Source: Streptomyces sp. QL37 (GTDB lineage Bacteria > Actinomycetota > Actinomycetes > Streptomycetales > Streptomycetaceae). From it: DNA of 64,000 nucleotides. This document shows, piece after piece, positions 34,348-41,677 of this stretch. The stretch is taken from NCBI RefSeq assembly GCF_002941025.1, contig NZ_PTJS01000001.1:4588001-4652000 (forward strand). The letters are read 5' to 3'. Position 1 is the stretch's first letter. Each line of letters begins with the position of its first letter. The notes under the pieces were generated by a model. It did no database searches. It was not told the origin of the DNA and was given only the letters and a program-made list of their open reading frames with translations. The position numbers and the translations under genes are program-made.

Positions 34348-35112
34348 ATGTCACCGATGTCACCGATGCCCGCTGAACCGAGCCCTCCCCGCACCGCGGC
34401 GGTGATCCCCGCGGCGGGCCGCGGAGTCCGGCTCGGCCCCGGCGCCCCGAAGGCGCTGCGCGCGCTCGGCGGCACGCCCATGCTGATCCACGCCGTACGG
34501 GCCATGGCCGCCTCCCGGGCCGTCACCCTCGTCGTCGTGGTCGCGCCCCCGGACGGTGCGCCCGAGGTCAAGAACCTCATCGACGGGCACGCGCTGCCCG
34601 AGCGCACCGACTACGTCGTGGTCCCCGGCGGCGCGACACGCCAGGAGTCGGTGAAGCTGGGCCTCGACGCCCTGCCGGACGACATCTCCGTCGTCCTCGT
34701 CCACGACGCGGCCCGCCCCCTCGTGCCGGTCGACACCGTGGACGCCGTCATCGAGGCCGTACGGGACGGGGCTCCGGCCGTCGTTCCCGCGCTTCCCCTC
34801 GCCGACACCGTCAAGGAGGTCGAGCCGGGGGAGCCGGGTGTGCCGGAGCCGGTCCTCTCGACCCCCGTACGGGCGCGGCTGCGGGCCGTGCAGACGCCCC
34901 AGGGCTTCGACCGGTCCACCCTCGTCGAGGCGCACGGAAGCGTGGCCGTCGACGGTGAGGGCGCGACCGACGACGCGGGCATGGTCGAACGGCTGGGCTC
35001 GCCGGTCGTCGTCGTGCCCGGGCACGAGGAAGCGTTCAAGGTGACCCGCCCCCTGGACCTGGTCCTGGCGGAGGCCGTTCTCGCACGCCGGAGGGCGAAC
35101 GATGGATTCTGA
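34348..35112 (+). CDS. ispD: 2-C-methyl-D-erythritol 4-phosphate cytidylyltransferase
   Basis: This 254-residue enzyme of the MEP pathway makes CDP-methylerythritol from MEP and CTP. It has the Gly-rich CTP-binding motif [21 protein letters not shown] (about residues 19-39), [20 protein letters not shown] and TPQGF. GGAG lies 8 nt before the ATG at 34348. Three in-frame ATG codons occur in a 9-bp repeat (MSPMSPMP), so the start could also be 34357 or 34366. It overlaps ispF by 11 bp. Confidence 0.95.
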   Translation: MSPMSPMPAEPSPPRTAAVIPAAGRGVRLGPGAPKALRALGGTPMLIHAVRAMAASRAVTLVVVVAPPDGAPEVKNLIDGHALPERTDYVVVPGGATRQESVKLGLDALPDDISVVLVHDAARPLVPVDTVDAVIEAVRDGAPAVVPALPLADTVKEVEPGEPGVPEPVLSTPVRARLRAVQTPQGFDRSTLVEAHGSVAVDGEGATDDAGMVERLGSPVVVVPGHEEAFKVTRPLDLVLAEAVLARRRANDGF

Positions 35113-35617
35113 GGCAGCGCAGCAGCAGCCGGCTCCCGTGATCCCGCGTGTCGGCATCGGGACCGACATCCACGCCTTCGAGGAGGGCCGCGAACTCTGG
35201 TGCGCGGGCCTGCTGTGGGAGGGCGAGGGCCCCGGCCTCGCCGGCCACTCCGACGCCGACGTGGTGGCGCACGCCGCCTGCAACGCGCTGTTCTCGGCCG
35301 CCGGACTCGGTGACCTGGGGCAGCACTTCGGGACCGGCCGCCCGGAGTGGTCGGGCGCCTCCGGTGTCACCCTGCTCACCGAGGCCGCCCGGATCGTGCG
35401 CGCCGAGGGCTTCACGATCGGCAACGTGGCCGTGCAGGTCGTCGGTCTCCGGCCGAAGATCGGCAAGCGGCGCGACGAGGCCCAGAAGGTGCTCTCCGAC
35501 GCGGTCGGCGCCCCCGTCTCGCTCTCGGCGGCGACCTCCGACGGCCTCGGCTTCACCGGCCGCGGCGAGGGCATCGCGGGTATCGCCACCGCCCTGGTCC
35601 ACCGCCCGGGCGGCTGA
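35102..35617 (+). CDS. ispF: 2-C-methyl-D-erythritol 2,4-cyclodiphosphate synthase
   Basis: This 171-residue trimeric enzyme of the MEP pathway contains GTDIHAF and [17 protein letters not shown] (metal ligands Asp/His), and [17 protein letters not shown] at the C-terminus. It is translationally coupled to ispD by an 11-bp overlap, which is the usual actinobacterial arrangement. In S. coelicolor cysS follows directly, to my recollection; here a 6-kb block intervenes. Confidence 0.96.
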   Translation: MDSEAAQQQPAPVIPRVGIGTDIHAFEEGRELWCAGLLWEGEGPGLAGHSDADVVAHAACNALFSAAGLGDLGQHFGTGRPEWSGASGVTLLTEAARIVRAEGFTIGNVAVQVVGLRPKIGKRRDEAQKVLSDAVGAPVSLSAATSDGLGFTGRGEGIAGIATALVHRPGG

Positions 35618-35729
35618 CGAAGCGACCCGTCGGTCCGGGCTCGCACCCCCCGCCTTATTGCACATCGCTTGCACGTACGCTGGTGCGGCAAGTGATGTGC
35701 CGTACGGCCGAGAGCGAGGGTGAGCGTCA

Positions 35730-36359
35730 GTGGTGATCGCGACCGCCGAGGCGACGAGGGTGCCGGAAGCGCCGGCCGGAGCGGACGGGTACGTCCTGCG
35801 CACCGCCACCGCCCAGGATGTCGGCGGCGCGCGTGCCGTCATGCTGGACACCGTCTACCACGACCTGCGCTCGGGCTACGTGCCCCGCTGGCACGCCGAC
35901 ATCATCGACCTCGAGGGCGCCTATCTGCGCCCGGAACGCTGCACCCTCCTGGTCGTCGTGCGCGGCGACGAGGTCGTGGCGACGGGGGCGGTGCGGGACC
36001 GGGGGCCGCAGGCACCCCCCAATCCGCAGTGGGTCGCGGACCGCTTCCCCTCCGGGGCGACGGCGCAGCTGTGCCGGATCTACGTACGCCCCGACCACCG
36101 CAGGCACGGCCTGGCCCGCAGGCTGGTGCGGGAGCTCGGGGACTTCGCCGCCCGGGCGGGCGGCTACACCTCGCTCTATCTGCACACCGATCCGGCCGTG
36201 CCGGGCGCCGAACCCTTCTGGCGGTCGCTGGCCCATGAGGTCTGCGACGAGCGCGCGCTGCCCGGGGGTGGGCAGGGCATCATCCATTTCGAACTGCCGA
36301 TGCCCGCGCCCCGGGGGCCTGCGGGGACGGTCCGGATGGCCGCCCCGACTATCAGATGA
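35730..36359 (+). CDS. GNAT family N-acetyltransferase
   Basis: This 209-residue protein has one GNAT domain, with the acetyl-CoA motif LCRIYVRPDHRRHGLARRLVREL (about residues 112-134). The acceptor is unknown. The GTG at 35730 is preceded by GAGGGTGAG. Upstream, TACGCT at 35676-35681 may be its -10. Its stop codon (36357-36359) is part of the Zur-like box of the next gene. It is the first gene of the block between ispF and cysS. Confidence 0.83.
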   Translation: MVIATAEATRVPEAPAGADGYVLRTATAQDVGGARAVMLDTVYHDLRSGYVPRWHADIIDLEGAYLRPERCTLLVVVRGDEVVATGAVRDRGPQAPPNPQWVADRFPSGATAQLCRIYVRPDHRRHGLARRLVRELGDFAARAGGYTSLYLHTDPAVPGAEPFWRSLAHEVCDERALPGGGQGIIHFELPMPAPRGPAGTVRMAAPTIR

Positions 36360-36379
36360 CAATCGTTTTCACATAGGGT
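36357..36379 (+). promoter_or_regulatory. Zur-box-like operator and leaderless -10
   Basis: TGACAATCGTTTTCA (36357-36371) matches the Streptomyces/Mycobacterium Zur-box 7-1-7 palindrome (TGAAAATGATTTTCA) at 12 of 15 positions. TAGGGT (36374-36379) follows as a -10, and the ATG is 7 nt further. Zur bound here would cover the promoter, which is the usual way Zur represses in zinc sufficiency. Zur binding is inferred from the sequence. Confidence 0.75.
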
Positions 36380-36386
36380 CTCCGTC

Positions 36387-37904
36387 ATGCCTACGTCCCG
36401 AAGCCGCCGCTTCCCGCTGCCGGTCATCGCCGCCACCGCCGCCCTGCTGCTCCCGCTCGCCGCGTGTTCCTCGTCGAGCGGCTCCGGGGCGTCCGGCGAA
36501 GCGCAGCGGCTCCGGGTCATCATGGCCTTCCCGCCCGCCCAGGCCATGTCCCCGTACGGGGACGACGCGGTCACCCTCAGCCGGCTCGCCGTCATCGAGG
36601 GACTCACCACCCTGGACAGGAACGGCGCCGCGAAGCCCGCCCTCGCCGCGTCATGGAAGCGGGACAACCCCACCACCTGGACGTTCACCCTCCGCGACGC
36701 CGTCTTCCAGGACGGCGCGAAGGTCGACGCGGACGCGGTCGCCCGGTCCCTCACCGCGGCGGGCAAGGCGTCCCCGCTGCCCCGGGTCCTCTCCGACACC
36801 ACCCTGAAGGCCACCGCCGCGGGCAAGGACACCGTACGGATCGTCACCGGCGAGGCAGACCCGCTGCTTCCGCAGCGGCTCGCCAACCCGTCCCTCACGA
36901 TCCTGTCCGCCGGTGCCTACAGGAACGGCAAGGTGAACCCCGCCGGGCACGCCACCGGCCCGTTCACCCTGACCGAGGTCAAGGGCGCGGTCGCCGCCAC
37001 TCTCGAACGGAACGCCGACTACTGGGGCGACAAGGCCGAGGCACCGGGCGTCGACGTCACCTTCGCCGCGGACGGCACGGCCCGCGCCAACGCACTGCGC
37101 ACGAAGACCGTCGACGTGGCCGAGTACGTACCGATCTCGCAGGCGTCCCTGCTCGGCGACTCGTACGTCCACGAGTTCCCGTCCGCCCGGACCAACGGCC
37201 TCTCGCTCAACACCGAGCGCGGTGTCTTCGCCGACCCGGCCATGCGCGCCGCCGCCCGCGAGGCCATCGACTCCAAGGCCCTGGTCGACGGGGTGTACGA
37301 GGGCCGGGCCGACACCGCTCAGGGGCTCCTCGGCCCCGGCATCCCCTGGGCCGCCGACAAGCGCACCACGCCCACCGGCCGGACCCAGGCGGCGAGCCGC
37401 GCCGACGTGGCGAGGACGAAGGAGATCGTCCTCGCCACCTACACCAACCGGCCCGAGCTCCCCGAGGTCGCGACGCTCGTCCAGCAGCAGCTGGAGAAGC
37501 GCGGGTTCACCGTCAAGCAGGTCGTCCGCGACTACGCGCAGATGGAGGCCGACGCACTCGCCGGGAAGTACGACGCCTTCATCCAGGCCCGCAACACCCT
37601 GCTGGACACCGCCGACCCCGTCTCCTACCTGGCCTCCGACTTCACCTGCGACGGCAGCTTCAACATCTCCCAGCTGTGCGACGAGCGGGTCGACGCCGCC
37701 GTCGGCAAGGCGGCCTCGCTGACCGGTACGGACGCCCGGCACACCGCCGAGATGACCGCCGAGGCCGCCGTCCTGGGCGCCGACGCCCTCGTACCGCTCG
37801 TCCACGAGCGCTTCGTCCAGGGCTACGACGACGCCCGCGTCGAAGGTGTCGCCCTCGACCCCATGGAACGCACCCTCATCACCGCCGACACCCACCTCGG
37901 GTGA
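36387..37904 (+). CDS. Nickel/oligopeptide-type ABC substrate-binding lipoprotein
   Basis: This 505-residue SBP_bac_5 family protein has a lipoprotein signal ending LPLAAC (about residue 27). Family landmarks are WTFTLRDAVFQDGAKVDADAV, ATGPFTLTEVKG and NADYWGD, and the end of the protein reads ADTHLG. This family binds peptides, nickel or metal-metallophore complexes; staphylopine-binding CntA is a member. The putative Zur site and downstream MFS gene point to a zinc-metallophore. The leaderless ATG at 36387 is used. A permease gene starts 4 bp after the stop. Confidence 0.88.
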   Translation: MPTSRSRRFPLPVIAATAALLLPLAACSSSSGSGASGEAQRLRVIMAFPPAQAMSPYGDDAVTLSRLAVIEGLTTLDRNGAAKPALAASWKRDNPTTWTFTLRDAVFQDGAKVDADAVARSLTAAGKASPLPRVLSDTTLKATAAGKDTVRIVTGEADPLLPQRLANPSLTILSAGAYRNGKVNPAGHATGPFTLTEVKGAVAATLERNADYWGDKAEAPGVDVTFAADGTARANALRTKTVDVAEYVPISQASLLGDSYVHEFPSARTNGLSLNTERGVFADPAMRAAAREAIDSKALVDGVYEGRADTAQGLLGPGIPWAADKRTTPTGRTQAASRADVARTKEIVLATYTNRPELPEVATLVQQQLEKRGFTVKQVVRDYAQMEADALAGKYDAFIQARNTLLDTADPVSYLASDFTCDGSFNISQLCDERVDAAVGKAASLTGTDARHTAEMTAEAAVLGADALVPLVHERFVQGYDDARVEGVALDPMERTLITADTHLG

Positions 37905-37908
37905 CCGC

Positions 37909-40314
37909 GTGAAGTACCTGGCCGGACGGCTCGGTGCGCTCCTGGCCGTCCTCGCCGTCATCGGTCTGCTGCCCAGGCTGACCCGCACCGATCCGGCGCT
38001 GACCATCCTGCACGCCCGCTACGCGGACCGTCCTCCCACACCGGCCGTGCTCGACGCCATCCGCGCCGAGACCGGCCTCGACGGCGGCCCGCTGCACGTA
38101 CTCGGCGGCTGGGCGTCCGGACTGCTCCACGGCGACCTGGGGGAGTCCTGGGTCTCCGGGCAGCCGGTCGGCCCCGACGTGACCTCCGCGCTCGGCGTCT
38201 CCCTGACCCTCATGGGCGCCTCGCTCGCCGTCGCCGTGCTCCTGGCGCTCGCCCTCGCCACCGGAACGCTCCGGCGGGGCGCCCGCCGCCGGCTCGTCAC
38301 CACCCGGGCGGGCGTCGGCGCGGCCGTGCTCGCCGCCCTCCCGGAGTTCCTCCTCGCCGCGGTGCTGGCCACCGTCCTCGCCGTACAGCTGGGCTGGTTC
38401 CCCGCCCTCGGCTGGGGCGGGCCCGAGCAGCTCGTCCTGCCCGCCCTCGCCATGGGCGTCCCCGCCGGCGCGCTCCTCGGACGGCTGCTCGACGACGCGC
38501 TGCCCGCCGCCTTCGCCGAACCCTGGGCGCGCGCCGCCACCGCCCACGGGATGCCCGCCCGCCGGATCGCCGCACACGCCCTGCGCCGCACCCTGCCCGC
38601 ACTGCTGCCTCAGCTCGGCCTCGTCGTCGTCGGGCTCACCGGCGGTGCGGTCGCCGTCGAGACGCTCTACGCCATACCCGGGCTCGGCGGCACGGCCCTG
38701 GCCGCCGCCCTGGCCCAGGACCTGCCCGTCCTCCAGGCCTGCGTGCTGCTCCTGCTCCTCCTGGGCGTCGCCGCCGGACCCGCCGCCCGCCTCGCCGCAC
38801 CCTCGGGCGCCCACCCTCTGGGCACCGACTCCCTGGGCCGCGACGTGCTCGCCCGACTCGGCCACGGCGCGGCCAGAACCGTGCTCACCGCGATCGCCGT
38901 CGGCGCCGTCACGCTGCTCCTGGGACTGCTCGCCGGAGCGGCCCGCGCCGGAGCCCTCACCGAGACGGCCAACGCCCTGCCCGCGGTCCTGGCCGGCCTC
39001 GTCGTCGCGGGGATCGCGGGCCCCGGCCCCTGGGGCGCGGCCGCCGCCGTCGCCGCCGTCGCCTGGGCCCCGCTCGCCGCCCACACCTCGGCGCTGTACG
39101 CCCAGGAACGCGCCGCCCCGCACGTCGCCGTGGCGCGCGCCCTCGGCGACGTGCGGGGCGGCGCGTTCCTGGGCGTACAGCGCCGAGGTGTGGGCGGCGA
39201 GCGGGGCCCAGGCGACGGCGGCGACGGCGGCGGCCGCGCCCCAGGGGCCGGGGCCCGCGATCCCCGCGACGACGAGGCCGGCCAGGACCGCGGGCAGGGC
39301 GTTGGCCGTCTCGGTGAGGGCTCCGGCGCGGGCCGCTCCGGCGAGCAGTCCCAGGAGCAGCGTGACGGCGCCGACGGCGATCGCGGTGAGCACGGTTCTG
39401 GCCGCGCCGTGGCCGAGTCGGGCGAGCACGTCGCGGCCCAGGGAGTCGGTGCCCAGAGGGTGGGCGCCCGAGGGTGCGGCGAGGCGGGCGGCGGTGTCGG
39501 CGTACAGGGGGTCGCGCAGCATGCCCGTGAGGACGACGGCGAGGAGGAGGGCTCCCAGGACCGCCGCTCCGAAGGCCACGGTGCGGCGGTCCTGGGAGCC
39601 CTCCTCCTCGCCGTCGTCCTCACGGGCATGCTGCGCGACCCCCTGTACGCCGACACCGCCGCCCGCCTCGCCGCACCCTCGGGCGCCCACCCTCTGGGCA
39701 CCGACTCCCTGGGCCGCGACGTGCTCGCCCGACTCGGCCACGGCGCGGCCAGAACCGTGCTCACCGCGATCGCCGTCGGCGCCGTCACGCTGCTCCTGGG
39801 ACTGCTCGCCGGAGCGGCCCGCGCCGGAGCCCTCACCGAGACGGCCAACGCCCTGCCCGCGGTCCTGGCCGGCCTCGTCGTCGCGGGGATCGCGGGCCCC
39901 GGCCCCTGGGGCGCGGCCGCCGCCGTCGCCGCCGTCGCCTGGGCCCCGCTCGCCGCCCACACCTCGGCGCTGTACGCCCAGGAACGCGCCGCCCCGCACG
40001 TCGCCGTGGCGCGCGCCCTCGGCGCCGGACCCCGGCACCGGCTGCGCCGCCACATCCTGCCCGGCGTCCTGCCACCCGTCGTACGCCACGCAGTCCTGCG
40101 CGTCCCCGCCATCGCCCTGGCACTCGCCTCCCTCGGCTTCCTGGGTCTCGGCACCCCGGCCCCCGCGCCGGAGTGGGGCCGCATGCTCTCCGAGAACATG
40201 CCCTACGCCGAACGCGCCCCCTGGGCCGTCCTCGGCCCGGCCGCCGCCCTCGCCGCCCTCGGCGCACTCGCGGTGCTGACCTCGGCGGCCGTACGCGGAA
40301 GGCGGCACCGATGA
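37909..40314 (+). CDS. Dipeptide/nickel-type ABC permease (fused DppB-DppC type), rearranged
   Basis: An open frame of 801 residues begins with a complete DppB-like permease (about residues 1-285, with the EAA-type loop near PWARAATAHGMPARRIAAHALRR). It ends with a DppC-like permease (HPLGTDSLGRDVLARL, then ARALGAGPRHRLRRHILPGVLP). Between them lies a forward copy, an inverted copy and a second forward copy of the same approximately 370-430-bp DppC segment (38780-40024). The frame stays open only because of composition, and the middle (about 39149-39582) is antisense-derived. The normal protein is expected to join the two permeases directly with a short linker. Unless this rearrangement is an artefact, the product is probably non-functional. 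ABC ATPases are absent here. Confidence 0.7.
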   Translation: MKYLAGRLGALLAVLAVIGLLPRLTRTDPALTILHARYADRPPTPAVLDAIRAETGLDGGPLHVLGGWASGLLHGDLGESWVSGQPVGPDVTSALGVSLTLMGASLAVAVLLALALATGTLRRGARRRLVTTRAGVGAAVLAALPEFLLAAVLATVLAVQLGWFPALGWGGPEQLVLPALAMGVPAGALLGRLLDDALPAAFAEPWARAATAHGMPARRIAAHALRRTLPALLPQLGLVVVGLTGGAVAVETLYAIPGLGGTALAAALAQDLPVLQACVLLLLLLGVAAGPAARLAAPSGAHPLGTDSLGRDVLARLGHGAARTVLTAIAVGAVTLLLGLLAGAARAGALTETANALPAVLAGLVVAGIAGPGPWGAAAAVAAVAWAPLAAHTSALYAQERAAPHVAVARALGDVRGGAFLGVQRRGVGGERGPGDGGDGGGRAPGAGARDPRDDEAGQDRGQGVGRLGEGSGAGRSGEQSQEQRDGADGDRGEHGSGRAVAESGEHVAAQGVGAQRVGARGCGEAGGGVGVQGVAQHAREDDGEEEGSQDRRSEGHGAAVLGALLLAVVLTGMLRDPLYADTAARLAAPSGAHPLGTDSLGRDVLARLGHGAARTVLTAIAVGAVTLLLGLLAGAARAGALTETANALPAVLAGLVVAGIAGPGPWGAAAAVAAVAWAPLAAHTSALYAQERAAPHVAVARALGAGPRHRLRRHILPGVLPPVVRHAVLRVPAIALALASLGFLGLGTPAPAPEWGRMLSENMPYAERAPWAVLGPAAALAALGALAVLTSAAVRGRRHR
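38780..39148 (+). repeat. First forward copy of duplicated permease segment
   Basis: This 369-bp segment is repeated directly at 39656-40024 (offset 876 bp). It starts CCGCCGCCCGCCTCG, encodes ARLAAPSGAHPLGTD and ends inside the coding frame at CCCTCGGCG. It is joined on its left to the DppB-like part without the sequence that precedes it in the later copy. Confidence 0.85.
39144..39567 (-). repeat. Inverted copy of the permease segment
   Basis: This segment is the reverse complement of 39583-40006 (arms 424 bp, centre 15 nt, 39568-39582). It also pairs with 38780-39130 around a 13-nt centre. It carries 73 bp more of the 5' side of the DppC segment than the first copy. It matches the pattern of a fold-back or template switch. 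Confidence 0.85.
39583..40024 (+). repeat. Second forward copy of permease segment (likely the genuine one)
   Basis: This segment continues directly into the rest of the DppC-like permease, so it is the copy in its natural context. It starts with GCGGCGGTCCTGGGAGC, mirroring 39551-39567. Confidence 0.85.
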
Positions 40315-40370
40315 CGACCTGCGCGAGGCGCGCCCGTGCCGTACGCGGCAGGCGGCGCGGATGACGACCT
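40288..40370 (+). repeat. 33-bp direct repeat at the permease/MFS junction
   Basis: The copies at 40288-40320 and 40338-40370 are identical at 30 of 33 positions and end in the start codon segment ATGACGACCT. The second copy holds the MFS start at 40361. The first holds an ATG (40311) that opens a 17-residue frame closed at 40364, overlapping the MFS start. This looks like the 5' end of a lost gene joined to its 3' end, where the missing ATPase genes would be expected. Confidence 0.6.
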
Positions 40371-41617
40371 CCACGGCCCTCGGACGGTCCGGGACCGCCC
40401 GCGGGCTCACGCCCTACCTCAGGCTCCTGACCGCCACCCAGTTCGCCTTCAACACCGGCTTCTACGCGGTCCTGCCCTACCTCGCCGCCCACCTCGGCGA
40501 CGGACTCGGCATGGCCGGGTGGCTCGTCGGCCTCGTGCTCGGCCTGCGCACCTTCAGCCAGCAGGGCCTCTTCGTCGTGGGAGGCGCCCTCACCGACCGC
40601 TACGGCCCCCGGCCCGTCGTCCTCGCCGGCTGCGTCCTGCGCATCGCCGGATTCTGCTGGCTCGCCCAGGCCGGCACCACCGTCACCGTCATCGGCGCCG
40701 TCCTCCTCATCGGCTTCGCCGCCGCGCTCTTCTCGCCCGCCGTCGAATCCGAGACCGCCAGGGCCGCCGTCGCACACGAGACCGGGACGGGCACGCCGCG
40801 CGCCCAGGTGCTGGCCGTCTTCTCCGCCGCCGGCCAGGCCGGAGCATTCCTCGGCCCCCTGCTCGGCAGCCTGCTGCTGCTCCTGGGAGGAGACTTCCGG
40901 ACGGCGTGCCTGGCCGGGGCCGTCGTCTTCGTCGGTGTACTCGCCGGACACGCCCGCCTCATGCCCCGGCGTCCGCGCCGCGTCCGCACCGGCCGGACGG
41001 AAACCGTCCCCCTCCGCCAGGTCTTCGCCAACCGGCCCTTCCTGGTGCTCTGCCTCGCCTACAGCACCTATCTCGTCTCCTACAACCAGCTCTATCTCGC
41101 CCTGCCGGTGGAGGTGGAGCGGGCCACCGGCTCCCAGAGCGCCCTCGGCGGACTCTTCGCGCTCTCCTCCCTGCTCGTCGTCGCCGCCCAGCTGCCCCTG
41201 ACCCGCTGGTCCGCCCACCGCGTCGCACCCCGGACCGCACTCGTCGCGGGGCTCGCCGTCGTCGCCGCCGGATTCGCCGCGGTGCCCCTCGCCCCGGACG
41301 GGCCCGCCGGACTGCTCCCCGGGGCCGTCCTCGTCGTCCTGCTCACGCTCGGCCAGATGCTGCTGGTCCCCGCCGCCCGGGGCCTCGTACCCGACCTGGT
41401 CGACGACCGGCGGCTCGGGCTCGCCACCGGGGCCCTGTCCTCCGTGTCGGGCCTCGCCGTCCTCGTGGGCAGCGCCGCCACCGGAACGCTCCTCGACGCC
41501 CCCGGACCCGTCCTGTGGACGGTGCTCGCCGCAGTCCCCCTGGCAGGCGCCGCGCTCTCCCTGACCCTGCCCGGCGGGCGGCGCACTCCGGAGCCCGCCG
41601 GCACCGTCACCGATTAG
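40361..41617 (+). CDS. MFS exporter linked to the metal-type ABC importer
   Basis: This 418-residue 12-helix MFS protein has motif A-like VVGGALTDRYGPRPVV (residues 72-87). Its central loop is short and basic (RLMPRRPRRVRTGR), and helices are regular through residue 400. In staphylopine-type systems the MFS protein CntE exports the metallophore, and the nickel-peptide ABC importer takes it back. The gene is in the same orientation and probable operon as that importer, so a similar role is inferred. Drug export is the alternative. Confidence 0.85.
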   Translation: MTTSTALGRSGTARGLTPYLRLLTATQFAFNTGFYAVLPYLAAHLGDGLGMAGWLVGLVLGLRTFSQQGLFVVGGALTDRYGPRPVVLAGCVLRIAGFCWLAQAGTTVTVIGAVLLIGFAAALFSPAVESETARAAVAHETGTGTPRAQVLAVFSAAGQAGAFLGPLLGSLLLLLGGDFRTACLAGAVVFVGVLAGHARLMPRRPRRVRTGRTETVPLRQVFANRPFLVLCLAYSTYLVSYNQLYLALPVEVERATGSQSALGGLFALSSLLVVAAQLPLTRWSAHRVAPRTALVAGLAVVAAGFAAVPLAPDGPAGLLPGAVLVVLLTLGQMLLVPAARGLVPDLVDDRRLGLATGALSSVSGLAVLVGSAATGTLLDAPGPVLWTVLAAVPLAGAALSLTLPGGRRTPEPAGTVTD

Positions 41618-41677
41618 TTGTGACACGTTTTCCACAGGGGGCGCTGGGCACGGGTGCGGGCCCACTACCCTTGAGGG

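Noticed and set aside
37879..40410. An antisense open frame of over 800 codons across the permease gene.
   Set aside because: It is produced by the inverted and GC-rich repeats. Its only protein-like part is the inverted permease copy, which belongs to the plus-strand gene.
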